NCBI RefSeq assembly: GCF_014656195.1
Contig: NZ_BNBY01000044.1
Location: 1 to 51,637 of the forward strand
Source: Kitasatospora xanthocidica
GTDB taxonomy: Bacteria; Actinomycetota; Actinomycetes; Streptomycetales; Streptomycetaceae
Reading direction: 5' to 3'
DNA length: 51,637 nt
A model generated the notes under the pieces. It did no database searches, had not been told where the DNA came from, and saw only the letters and a program-made list of their open reading frames with translations. Shown here in pieces: positions 31,853 through 39,966 of this stretch (position 1 is the stretch's first letter; the number at the start of each line of letters is the position of its first letter). The position numbers were made by a program, and so were the translations under genes.

Positions 31853-32030
31853 TTTCTGTGGGCCGGCACGTGTCCTGACGGTGCGACAGGTTGCTCGCCG
31901 GGAGGCGGGCGCGGGTCGGCGGGGGGCGAGTCGGTTGTACGAGTGCCAAGCCTTTCAGGATATCTCAGGTAGCCAATAAGCGCGGTGAACGTAGTCAATT
32001 GTTCATCAATACTTGGTCCTGCGGAAACCG
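31853..32030 (+). promoter_or_regulatory. Promoter region of the ABC-HAD-MBL operon
   Basis: This is AT-richer than its surroundings. TGAAC (31986-31990) and GTTCA (32001-32005) form an inverted repeat with a 10-base centre containing CAATT, the type of site a GntR or LacI regulator would use. No regulator gene is adjacent, so control is probably by a protein encoded elsewhere. No clear -10/-35 pair was found. Confidence 0.45.
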
Positions 32031-33005
32031 ATGCTCGCCACAGTTCTCGGCGTGACCGCAACGACCACCGCCCGGCCGCTCGCCGTGCCGGGCCGTCCCG
32101 CCCGCCGCCGGAACCAGGCCCGTGACTTCCGCACCACCCGATGGGGCTGGGCCTACTCGGCCCCGGCGGTGCTGATCTTCGCCACCTTCGTCATCGTTCC
32201 GACCGGCTACACGTTCTACGTCTCGCTCTGGAAGTGGAACGCGCTCAATCCGGCGATGTCCACCTTCAAGGGAGTGGGCAACTACCAGCGCCTGTTCGCC
32301 GCCACCCAGCCGACCTTCCTGTCCAGCGTGTGGCACTCGCTGTACTTCAGCGGGGCGATGGTGATCGGCGGGACCGCCGTCTCGCTGGCCATGGCGCTGC
32401 TGCTGCAGCGCGGCGGCGTGCTGCTGAACGCCTCCCGGGTGGCGCTGTTCGTGCCGCACGCCACCCCGGTGATCGCCACCTCGATGATCTGGGTCTGGAT
32501 CTTCAACCCGCGCTTCGGGCTGGCCGACTGGGTGCTGCACAGCCTCCACCTGCCGACCTCGGACTGGCTGCAGTCGTCCGGCTCCTCGATGCCGGCGGTG
32601 ATCATCTACAGCCTGTGGCACGAGGTCGGCTTCACCACCGTGGTCTTCCTCGGCGGGCTCGCCACCCTGCCGAACGAGCTGAGCGAGGCGGCCCGGGTGG
32701 ACGGCTGCTCGGCCTGGCAGGAGTTCTGGTACATCACCTGGCACCAGCTGCGGCCGGTCACCACCTTCGTGGTCGCGATCACCGCGATCACCTCGCTGCA
32801 GGCGTTCACCCAGTTCTACGCGCTGTCCGGCGGCGGTCCGGTCTACGCCACCACGACCCTGAGCTACCTGGTCTACCAGGAGGCCTTCGTGCTGAGCGAC
32901 ACCGGCTACGGAGCCGCGCTGGCCGTGGTCCTGTTCGCCGTCACCGTGCTGTTCACCCTGGTCCGCCGGCGCACCGCCGCCGGTTCGGAGTCCTCGCTCG
33001 TCTGA
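32031..33005 (+). CDS. ABC transporter permease (carbohydrate/Ugp-type), 324 aa
   Basis: A six-helix permease of the sugar/glycerol-phosphate uptake class: N-terminal WAYSAPAVLIFATFVIVPTGYTFYVSLWKWN, and the EAA loop ELSEAARVDGCSAWQEFWYITWHQLRPVT that docks the ATPase. No ATPase gene is in the cluster, so a shared MsiK-type ATPase probably drives it. The ATG at 32031 is likely, with a TTG at 32013 as the alternative. It is the first gene of five on the same strand, with the binding protein next. Confidence 0.92.
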   Translation: MLATVLGVTATTTARPLAVPGRPARRRNQARDFRTTRWGWAYSAPAVLIFATFVIVPTGYTFYVSLWKWNALNPAMSTFKGVGNYQRLFAATQPTFLSSVWHSLYFSGAMVIGGTAVSLAMALLLQRGGVLLNASRVALFVPHATPVIATSMIWVWIFNPRFGLADWVLHSLHLPTSDWLQSSGSSMPAVIIYSLWHEVGFTTVVFLGGLATLPNELSEAARVDGCSAWQEFWYITWHQLRPVTTFVVAITAITSLQAFTQFYALSGGGPVYATTTLSYLVYQEAFVLSDTGYGAALAVVLFAVTVLFTLVRRRTAAGSESSLV

Positions 33006-33127
33006 GCCCCGCCGCCCGTCCCCGCCCGTGCGAGCTCCCGCCGCGCGTCCCCACGCGCGTGAGCTCCGCCGCTCGTCCCCGCCCGACCCGTACTGCCCCA
33101 CACAGAACAAGAAACGGACACCCTCCC

Positions 33128-34444
33128 ATGCGCGTGCGCACCGCCGCCGTCGCCGCCGTCGCGGCCCTCAGCCTCTCCGCCTGCGCCGGGGGCGGCACCC
33201 CCGCCGGCTCCAACTCCGCGGCCGCCCCCTCGGGCCACGAACTGGCCGTCCCCACCACCCCGGTGACCATCACCTTCGAGGAGGCGATGACCATCGGCAC
33301 GCTGAAGCCGGCGATGGACAAGCTGGTCGCGGACTTCCAGGCCAAGTACCCGAACATCACCGTCAAGCTCCAGGGCGACCCGGACTACGCGACGATGTAC
33401 ACCAAGGAGAAGGCCGAGGTCCAGGCGGGCAACGCGCCGACCATCGGCCAGGTCTACGAGAGCTGGGCGTCCTACTTCCAGTCCGGCGGCGCGATCACCC
33501 CGATCAGCGAGCTGGCGGGCACCGACACCCCGCCGCAGCTGGCCGGCTTCTACAAGGGCGTCCAGAAGGACCTGGCGCTGGGCGACGGCAAGAACTGGAT
33601 GTGGCCGTTCAACAAGAGCGTGCTGATCCTGTTCTACAACGCCGACATGCTCAAGGCGGCCGGCCAGAGCGAGCCGAAGACCTGGGACGACTACGCCACC
33701 GCGATGAAGGCGGTCTCCACCAACGGCGTCACCGGCTCGACCATCGACCCGGGTACGGCCGCCGGCGCCGCCTTCGGCACCCAGTGGTTCGAGATCCTGA
33801 CCAAGGCCGACGGCGGCGCCCTGTACGACGCGGACGGCACCCCGCACCTGAACGACGCCGGCGCGGTCAAGGCGATGACCTACCTGAAGTCGCTCAAGGA
33901 CGCGCACGCGCTGGCCACCGGCAAGAACTACCCGGGCGAGACCGCGCTCGGTGCGCTCAAGGGCGCCTTCGACATCTCCTCCGCGGCCGGTTACGGCTTC
34001 GAGAAGAAGACCGTCGGCGACAAGCTCACCCTGGGCATCTCGGCCCTGCCGTCCGGCCCGCAGGGCGCGGTCAACGAGCTGACCGGCACCAACATGGTGG
34101 TCTTCAAGAACGCCACCGCCGACCAGAAGGCCGCCGCCTGGGCGTTCATGAAGTTCATCACCGGCCCGGAGGAGCAGGCCGGCTGGGCCGCCGCCTCCGG
34201 CTACCTGCCGGTCACCCCGCAGGCGCTGCCGCAGATGCAGGACTTCATCGCCCAGAACCCCTACGAGACCGCCGCGGTCTCCCAGCTCGACACCGCCTTC
34301 GCGCTGCCCCCGTACAACTGGATCTTCAAGTGCCAGGGCTACGAGGCGACCGCGATCCAGGACGTGCTGGACAACGGGGCGGCGCCCGCCGACGCCCTGA
34401 AGACCGCGCAGGACGCCTGCGCCACCGCCAAGACCCAGGGCTGA
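33128..34444 (+). CDS. ABC substrate-binding lipoprotein (family 1), 438 aa
   Basis: A lipoprotein: LSLSAC lipobox, with Cys19 lipidated after cleavage. The mature protein is a family-1 extracellular solute-binding protein (PVTITFEEAMTIGTLKPAMDKLVADFQAKYPNITVKLQ, then APTIGQVYESWASYFQSGGAITPI). Spacing and the GQVYESW/GAITPI segment recall UgpB-like glycerol-phosphate binders more than maltose or xylobiose binders, but this is a guess. It lies between the two permease genes, a usual layout. Two Cys near the C-terminus (FKCQGYEAT and QDACATA) probably form a disulfide. Confidence 0.93.
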   Translation: MRVRTAAVAAVAALSLSACAGGGTPAGSNSAAAPSGHELAVPTTPVTITFEEAMTIGTLKPAMDKLVADFQAKYPNITVKLQGDPDYATMYTKEKAEVQAGNAPTIGQVYESWASYFQSGGAITPISELAGTDTPPQLAGFYKGVQKDLALGDGKNWMWPFNKSVLILFYNADMLKAAGQSEPKTWDDYATAMKAVSTNGVTGSTIDPGTAAGAAFGTQWFEILTKADGGALYDADGTPHLNDAGAVKAMTYLKSLKDAHALATGKNYPGETALGALKGAFDISSAAGYGFEKKTVGDKLTLGISALPSGPQGAVNELTGTNMVVFKNATADQKAAAWAFMKFITGPEEQAGWAAASGYLPVTPQALPQMQDFIAQNPYETAAVSQLDTAFALPPYNWIFKCQGYEATAIQDVLDNGAAPADALKTAQDACATAKTQG

Positions 34445-34451
34445 TGATCCG

Positions 34452-35333
34452 ATGAAGACCGCCTCCCGCAAGGGAAGGAGGCCGGCCTTCGGTGGAGCCG
34501 GCCGAGCCGGGCACTACGCCCGGCTCGCGCTGGCCCTGCTGATCGGCGCCGCGTTCGTCTTCCCCTTCTACTGGACCGTCGTGATCTCCCTCGGGAAGCC
34601 CGGCGAGTTCAGCAACTTCCCGCCGGCGCTGTGGCCGCACTGGCAGTGGTCCAACTGGTCGCGCGCCTGGAACGCGGCGCCGTGGGTGCGCCTGTTCGCC
34701 AACACGGTGCTGATCGCCTCCGGCACGGTGCTGCTCTGCCTGGTCACCTCGCTGCTGGCCGGCTTCGCCTTCGGCGTGCTGCGCTTCCCCGGACGCAAGG
34801 CGCTGACCCTGCTGGTGCTCTCGGTGCTGATGATGCCCGGCACGGTGCTGATCATCCCGGACTACGTACTGGCCAACGACCTGCACCTGCTGAACACCTA
34901 CTGGATCCAGATCATCCCCTGGGGCGCCAGCGTCTTCGGGATCTTCCTGGTCCGGCAGTTCTTCCTGGCGATCCCGCAGGAGATCCTGGACGCGGCCGCG
35001 CTGGACGGCGCCTCCCGGCTGCGGGTGCTGCGCTCGATCGGCATGCCGATGGTCCGCCCGGCGCTGCTCATCATCGCCGTCAACGTCTTCCTCGGCTCGT
35101 GGAACTCCTTCCTGTGGCCGGTCATCATGACCAGCAGCACCATGGACTCCTCGAACACCGTGCAGCCGGTCGAGGTCGGCCTGTCGATCTTCTCCTCCGC
35201 CGAGGGCACCGACTTCCCCGGCCTGGCCGCGGCGGTCACCTTCACCACACTGCCCGTGATGGTGTTCTTCCTGGTGCTGCAGCGGCAGTTCATCCGCGGC
35301 GCCCTGTCCGCCGCCGGAGGCGTCCGTGGCTGA
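34452..35333 (+). CDS. ABC transporter permease (UgpE/MalG-like), 293 aa
   Basis: The partner permease: LALALLIGAAFVFPFYWTVVISL for the first helix, then VLMMPGTVLIIPDYVLANDLHLLNTYWIQIIPW and the EAA loop EILDAAALDGASRLRVLRSIGMPMVRP. Its ATG lies 7 bases after the binding-protein stop. The GTG start of the HAD gene overlaps its end, so the importer and the phosphatase are co-translated. It forms the membrane channel with the first permease. Confidence 0.92.
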   Translation: MKTASRKGRRPAFGGAGRAGHYARLALALLIGAAFVFPFYWTVVISLGKPGEFSNFPPALWPHWQWSNWSRAWNAAPWVRLFANTVLIASGTVLLCLVTSLLAGFAFGVLRFPGRKALTLLVLSVLMMPGTVLIIPDYVLANDLHLLNTYWIQIIPWGASVFGIFLVRQFFLAIPQEILDAAALDGASRLRVLRSIGMPMVRPALLIIAVNVFLGSWNSFLWPVIMTSSTMDSSNTVQPVEVGLSIFSSAEGTDFPGLAAAVTFTTLPVMVFFLVLQRQFIRGALSAAGGVRG

Positions 35334-36069
35334 GCGTCAACAACCCGTCATCGTCTCCGACTTCGACGGCACGGTGTACCGCAGCGACGACCCGATCCGC
35401 TTCTACGCGCGCCAGGTCGCCGGAGCCCTGGACCGCGCCGAGGCGGTACGGTTCCTGGACGTCTTCGAGCGCTACCTGGCCGAGGGCACCGCCGCCGCCG
35501 ACGGCAGCGAGGACCCGGCCGAGGCCGCACTGCTGCGCGCCGCCGAGGACGGCTGGAGCGTGGTCCAGGCGCTCGCGGACGGCCACCGCATCGACCCCGC
35601 CACCGTGCAGCGGGCCTTCCTGGCCAGCCGGGTCCACATGCTCGACGAGGCCTGCTGGCTGGACCCGGTCGAACCGCTCATCGACCTGTACGCGCAGCTG
35701 CGCGGCGAGGTGCGGATCGTCCTCGCCACCAACAGCCCCGCCGAGGGACTGGCCCCGCTGCTGGCCCGGATGGGCCTGGCCGACGCCTTCGACGAGGTCG
35801 TCCCCGGCGCCGCCAAGCCGGCCGGCCTGAGCCGGTGGATCGGGGCGAACCTGGCCGACCGCCCGGCCGAACTGCTCCTCTCGATCGGCGACCACTACCG
35901 CAACGACATCGAACCGGCCGCCGCGGTCGGCGCCGCCACCGGCTACATCGACCGGTTCGGCCGCGCCGACGGCCCCGCCACCGCGACCGCAGACCGCGCC
36001 GAGGACCTGCTGCCCGCCCTGACCGCTTGGGCGCACCGGGCCACCTCCCGCACCGCACCATCCATTTAG
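35326..36069 (+). CDS. HAD family hydrolase, 247 aa
   Basis: All four HAD motifs are present: DFDGT (Asp12 nucleophile, Asp14), TNS at 135-137, Lys164 (GAAKPAG) and GDHYRND at 188-194. There is a helical cap of about 90 residues between motifs I and II. It should be a phosphatase or a phosphonatase-like enzyme; the cap is not of the epoxide/dehalogenase type. The GTG at 35326 overlaps the permease stop (GTGGCTGA). Its fixed position between an importer and a metallo-hydrolase suggests it removes phosphate from the imported compound or its product. Confidence 0.88.
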   Translation: MAERQQPVIVSDFDGTVYRSDDPIRFYARQVAGALDRAEAVRFLDVFERYLAEGTAAADGSEDPAEAALLRAAEDGWSVVQALADGHRIDPATVQRAFLASRVHMLDEACWLDPVEPLIDLYAQLRGEVRIVLATNSPAEGLAPLLARMGLADAFDEVVPGAAKPAGLSRWIGANLADRPAELLLSIGDHYRNDIEPAAAVGAATGYIDRFGRADGPATATADRAEDLLPALTAWAHRATSRTAPSI

Positions 36070-36084
36070 GAAGAGACGTTTCTT

Positions 36085-37359
36085 TTGAGCACTGTTGAAT
36101 TCTGGGGCGGCGTAGGCGTCATCGGCTCCAGCAAGATCATCGTCACCGACGGCGGCCACCGGGTCATGCTCGACTTCGGCATGGACGTGCCCGCCGGAGC
36201 CGACCTGTTCCGCGCCCCGGTCACGGTGCGGCCCGAGCGCCACCTCGCGCAGCGCCTGCGGATGGGCGCCGCGCCGCGGATCGGCGGCGTCTACGACCCG
36301 GCCCTGCTGGACGACGGCGACCCGCTGGCCGCCGAGGTGATGCCGACCGCGCTGTTCCTGACCCACGGCCACATCGACCACTGCGGCCTGGCCGGCTTCG
36401 TCCGCCCCGAGGTCCCGGTGCACGCCTCGCCCGAGACCGTCGCGCTGCTGACCGCGCTCGCCGAGGCCGGCGACGGCCTGCCCGGCGGCGACCCGCTCTG
36501 GCACCCGGTGGCGGCGGAAACCCCGGTGACGGTGGGCCCGATGACGGTCGAGCGGATCGACGTCGACCACGACACCCCGGGAGCCAGTGGCTACCTGGTC
36601 ACCACCAGCGACGGCGTCCTCGCCTTCACCGGCGACATCCGCTTCCACGGGCGGGCCCCCGAGCGCTCCTGGCACTTCGCCGACCGCGCCGCCGGCTGCG
36701 ACCTGCTGATCACCGAGGGCACCGCGCTGGGCCTGGGCCTGCCGGCCGGCCCGCCGCGCAACGAGGACGACGTGGCCGGCGACTTCGCCGCCGCGCTCAC
36801 AGAGGCCGGCCAGGACCTGCTGCTGCTCGGCCTCTACCCCCGGGACCTGGAGCGAGTCGAAGAGTTCCTGAAGATCGCCGGCGCGGCCGGACGCCGCATC
36901 GTCTGGGGCGACCGGGTCGCGTCCTTCCTGCGCGCCACCGGCATCGAAGGCGTGCTGTCCTGGAGCGAACTCGGCCTCGCGGCCCTGCGCGCCGAACCCG
37001 GCGCCTTCGTCTACCAGCCGGACATGGGCACCCTGAGCGACATCGCCGAGCTGGCCGACCTGCCGATCGGGCCCGGCACGGTCTGGCTGCACGCCAACGG
37101 CGAGCCGCTCGGCCCGTTCGAGTCGCGCTGGCAGCTGTTCACCGAGTGGCTGGACGGGCTGGGCGTGCCGCTGCGCCGGATCGGTTCCTTCGGCCACGCC
37201 ACCGCCGACGACCTGCACGCCCTGGTGCACCGGGTGGCGCCGAAGACAGTGGTGCCGATCCACACCCAGGCGCCCGACCTGCTGCACCCGACCGGCACCA
37301 CCACCCGGCTGATCCCGCGGTTCGCCCAGAAGTACCGGATGGACGGCCGCGAGGCCTGA
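36085..37359 (+). CDS. RNase-J-like metallo-beta-lactamase hydrolase, 424 aa
   Basis: The metal site is complete: HGHIDH at residues 94-99, His162 (DHD) and Asp184 (TGDIRFHG). The C-terminal half resembles the beta-CASP/RNase J layout, ending FGHATADDLHALVHRVAPKTVVPIHTQ with the late His. Such enzymes cut phosphodiesters in RNA or small molecules. It is shorter than RNase J (about 550 aa) and has no C-terminal dimer domain, so a small-molecule phosphodiesterase is plausible. The TTG start at 36085 follows AGGAAGAG. It is last in the importer operon; a hairpin follows. Confidence 0.87.
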   Translation: MSTVEFWGGVGVIGSSKIIVTDGGHRVMLDFGMDVPAGADLFRAPVTVRPERHLAQRLRMGAAPRIGGVYDPALLDDGDPLAAEVMPTALFLTHGHIDHCGLAGFVRPEVPVHASPETVALLTALAEAGDGLPGGDPLWHPVAAETPVTVGPMTVERIDVDHDTPGASGYLVTTSDGVLAFTGDIRFHGRAPERSWHFADRAAGCDLLITEGTALGLGLPAGPPRNEDDVAGDFAAALTEAGQDLLLLGLYPRDLERVEEFLKIAGAAGRRIVWGDRVASFLRATGIEGVLSWSELGLAALRAEPGAFVYQPDMGTLSDIAELADLPIGPGTVWLHANGEPLGPFESRWQLFTEWLDGLGVPLRRIGSFGHATADDLHALVHRVAPKTVVPIHTQAPDLLHPTGTTTRLIPRFAQKYRMDGREA

Positions 37360-37370
37360 CCGACCGTCAT

Positions 37371-37427
37371 CTCCCGGTGCCACCCCGGTTCGTAGCCACC
37401 AGACGGCGAACCGGGGTGATGCCGGGA
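37371..37427 (+). terminator. Terminator of the ABC-HAD-MBL operon
   Basis: CACCCCGGTTCG (37381-37392) and CGAACCGGGGTG (37407-37418) form a perfect 12-bp stem with a 14-base loop. An outer CTCCCGG/CCGGGAG stem (37371-37377, 37422-37428) extends it after a small internal loop. Confidence 0.75.
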
Positions 37428-37447
37428 GGTTGCGACCGGTCGCAACC
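37428..37447. promoter_or_regulatory. 20-bp perfect palindrome, LacI-like site
   Basis: GGTTGCGACCGGTCGCAACC is fully symmetric with no loop and a CCGG centre, like a LacI/GalR-type operator. It lies 127 bp before the secreted-protein gene and directly after the operon terminator. No LacI gene is in the window. Confidence 0.55.
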
Positions 37448-37573
37448 GGCGGGCCGACCTCCGGCCGGACTTCCGCTCCCCGTACGGGACCCGGAGCCGG
37501 AAAGCCGCGCGCGTGAGCCGAGCGCGCAGGCCATGCACGTCTGTTCCTCCTCCCCACACAAGGAGTTTGACGC

Positions 37574-39319
37574 ATGCTCAGGATCGACAGGGGCACCAGG
37601 ATCCACAGCGGTGCCCGACCGGTCGCCATGGCGGCGGCCGCCGTCGTGCTGGCCGCGGTGACCGGCAGCGGTGTGCTGCCCGCGGCCGCCGCCACGGGCA
37701 GCACCGCCGCCCCGGCCACCGCCGCCCCGGCCGCCGGCCCGGCGAAGCACCGGGTGCTGTTCGACGCGAGCCACGCCGAGACCGCCGGAAACGCGGACTG
37801 GGTGATCAGCACCAGCCAGCCCGACCCGCTGGCGGAGAACGCCGACCCGCAGACGGAGACGGACTGGACCGGGGCGATCTCGGCCTGGGGCGTCGCGCTG
37901 CAGAAGACCGGCAACTACAGCCTGAAGACGCTGCCGGCCGGGAACACCATCACCTACGGCACGGGCGGGGCGCTGGACCTGGCGAACTTCGACGAGTTCG
38001 TGCTGCCGGAGCCGAACATCCGGCTCACCGACGCCGAGAAGACCGCGCTGATGCTGTTCGTGCAGAACGGCGGCGGCCTCTTCCTGATCTCCGACCACAC
38101 CAAGAGCGACCGCAACAACGACGGCTGGGACTCCCCGGCCATCATCAACGACCTGCTGACCACCAACTCGGTGAACAGCAACGACCCGTTCGGGTTCTCG
38201 GTCGACCTGCTGAACATCCAGACCGACAACCCGCGGGCGATCAGCGACAGCACCGACCCGGTGCTCAACGGCCCCTTCGGGACGGTGACCGGCTCGATCC
38301 TGCGCAACGGCACCACCTTCACCCTCAACCCCGCCGACAACCCGTCGGTCAAGGGCCTGGTCTACCGGACCGGCTCCAGCGGCAACACCGGCGCCTTCTT
38401 CGCGACCAGCGGCTTCGGCAAGGGCCGGGTGGCCATCTGGGGCGACAGCTCGACCATCGACGACGGCACCGGCTCGCCGGGCAACACGCTCTTCGACGGC
38501 TGGGACGACCCCGCGGGCACCGACGCGGCGCTGGCACTGAACGCGACCCAGTGGCTGGCCGGCGGCGGCACCGGAGGCACCAGCGGCACGGTCAGCGTGA
38601 CCAACCCGGGCGCCCAGTCGACGGCGGCGGGCTCCGCCGCCTCGCTGCAGCCGACCGCGAACGACACCGCGGGCGGCACCCTGACCTGGTCGGCCGGCGG
38701 CCTGCCGGCCGGACTGTCGATCAACGCCGCGACCGGGCTGATCAGCGGCACCCCGACCACCGCCGGGACCTCCTCGGTCACCGTCACCGCCACCGACTCC
38801 ACCGGCGTCAGCGGCACCGCCGCCTTCACCTGGACGGTGACCCCGACCGGCGGCACCGGCTGCACGGCGGCCCAACTGCTCGGCAACCCCGGCTTCGAGA
38901 CCGGCACCGCCGCGCCCTGGACCGCCTCCAGCGGCGTGGTCAGCAACTCCGGCAGCGAGAGCGCGCACACCGGCAACTGGAACGCCTGGCTGGACGGCTA
39001 CGGCTCGCCCACCACCGACACCCTCTCCCAGACCGTCACCCTGCCGGCCGGCTGCACCAGCTACAAGCTGACCTACTGGCTGCACATCGACACCGCGGAG
39101 ACCACCACCACGACCGCCTACGACAAGCTGGTCCTCACCGCCAACGGCACCACCCTGGCCGGCTACTCCAACCTCGACCACAACACCGGCTACACCCAGA
39201 AGACCGTCGACCTGTCGGCCTACGCCGGTACGTCGGTCACCCTGACCTTCACCGGCACCGAGGGCTCCCAGAAGCAGACCTCGTTCGTCATCGACGACAC
39301 CGCCCTGAACGTCAGCTGA
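37574..39319 (+). CDS. Secreted multidomain protein with Ig-like and C-terminal binding domains, 581 aa
   Basis: A signal peptide occupies about residues 1-40. The main domain (about 55-330) starts KHRVLFDASHAETAGNADWVIST and contains ALMLFVQNGGGLFLISDHTKSDRNNDGWDSPAIINDLL and RVAIWGDSSTIDDGTG, resembling GATase-like/DUF4350-style domains found in secreted proteins of many phyla, of unknown activity. A putative Ig (He_PIG-like) domain follows (about 333-425: AGGLPAGLSINAATGLISGTPT). The C-terminal domain (about 430-581: LGNPGFETGTAAPW through SFVIDDTALNVS) is the binding domain seen in secreted actinomycete proteases. The ATG at 37574 follows AGGAG. A hairpin follows the stop. Confidence 0.85.
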   Translation: MLRIDRGTRIHSGARPVAMAAAAVVLAAVTGSGVLPAAAATGSTAAPATAAPAAGPAKHRVLFDASHAETAGNADWVISTSQPDPLAENADPQTETDWTGAISAWGVALQKTGNYSLKTLPAGNTITYGTGGALDLANFDEFVLPEPNIRLTDAEKTALMLFVQNGGGLFLISDHTKSDRNNDGWDSPAIINDLLTTNSVNSNDPFGFSVDLLNIQTDNPRAISDSTDPVLNGPFGTVTGSILRNGTTFTLNPADNPSVKGLVYRTGSSGNTGAFFATSGFGKGRVAIWGDSSTIDDGTGSPGNTLFDGWDDPAGTDAALALNATQWLAGGGTGGTSGTVSVTNPGAQSTAAGSAASLQPTANDTAGGTLTWSAGGLPAGLSINAATGLISGTPTTAGTSSVTVTATDSTGVSGTAAFTWTVTPTGGTGCTAAQLLGNPGFETGTAAPWTASSGVVSNSGSESAHTGNWNAWLDGYGSPTTDTLSQTVTLPAGCTSYKLTYWLHIDTAETTTTTAYDKLVLTANGTTLAGYSNLDHNTGYTQKTVDLSAYAGTSVTLTFTGTEGSQKQTSFVIDDTALNVS

Positions 39320-39327
39320 CGCCGAGC

Positions 39328-39365
39328 GACGCGGGCCTCCGGGACCCGTCCCGGAGGCCCGCGTC
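39328..39365 (+). terminator. 17-bp hairpin after the secreted multidomain protein
   Basis: GACGCGGGCCTCCGGGA (39328-39344) and its complement (39349-39365) enclose CCCG. It starts 8 bp after the stop. Confidence 0.85.
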
Positions 39366-39495
39366 CCGCTGTCGACGGCCTTCGCCCCCGGTCCGTCCCC
39401 CCACTCCGTTCCCCCCGGTCCGGCGGGCCGGGCTGCGGGCCCCTACGCTGGCGCCGGGCATCCGGCCCGCCGCGCACAGACCCCGGGGGGACCGC

Positions 39496-39930
39496 GTGAT
39501 ACGCGTACAGCAGCGCAGCCACACCCTGATCGCCTGGCCCTGGAGCGTCATGCGCTGGGCGCAGGTGCCCGAAGGGCTCGACTTCACCCTGTACGACGTC
39601 GTCCAGCCGACGGTCCGCGGCGTCGACGTCCCCGGTACCCCGCAGGACGCCGCCCGCTGGAAGACGGCCCACGACGCCTACCAGGACCTGCTGCGCCACG
39701 CCGAGAGCACCGTGCGCCACGCCCACGGGGTGCGCAGCAGGCCCGGGTTGATGGTGGACGTCCGCACGGTGCGCCTGCGCCGCTACGACCTGCTGCCCGG
39801 CCGCAAGGCCCGCTCCCGGCGGCTGTTCGCCGAGTGCCGGGCCCTGATGCGGGCGGCCGAGGAGGCCTACCGGCCGGTCCTCGAGGAGATCGAGGCCCGC
39901 CTCGCGCACACCCCCGACGGCCCGGCCTGA
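39496..39930 (+). CDS. Unknown small protein, 144 aa
   Basis: I do not recognise it. It starts VIRVQQRSHTLIAWPWSVMRWAQVPEGLDFTLYDVV, is basic in its middle (VRTVRLRRYDLLPGRKARSRRLF) and ends in a charged helix (ECRALMRAAEEAYRPVLEEIEARL). No signal peptide is present, and the early hydrophobic stretch is too short for a membrane helix. The GTG at 39496 is chosen for the preceding GGGGGG site 5 bases away. It is convergent with the dehydrogenase gene. Confidence 0.6.
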   Translation: MIRVQQRSHTLIAWPWSVMRWAQVPEGLDFTLYDVVQPTVRGVDVPGTPQDAARWKTAHDAYQDLLRHAESTVRHAHGVRSRPGLMVDVRTVRLRRYDLLPGRKARSRRLFAECRALMRAAEEAYRPVLEEIEARLAHTPDGPA

Positions 39931-39966
39931 GGCGGTCCTTGTCCCTTACCCTGTCCTCGCCTCCGT

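Noticed and set aside
35290..37914. 874-codon minus-strand frame
   Set aside because: It runs antisense across the HAD and MBL genes, whose catalytic motifs are on the plus strand.
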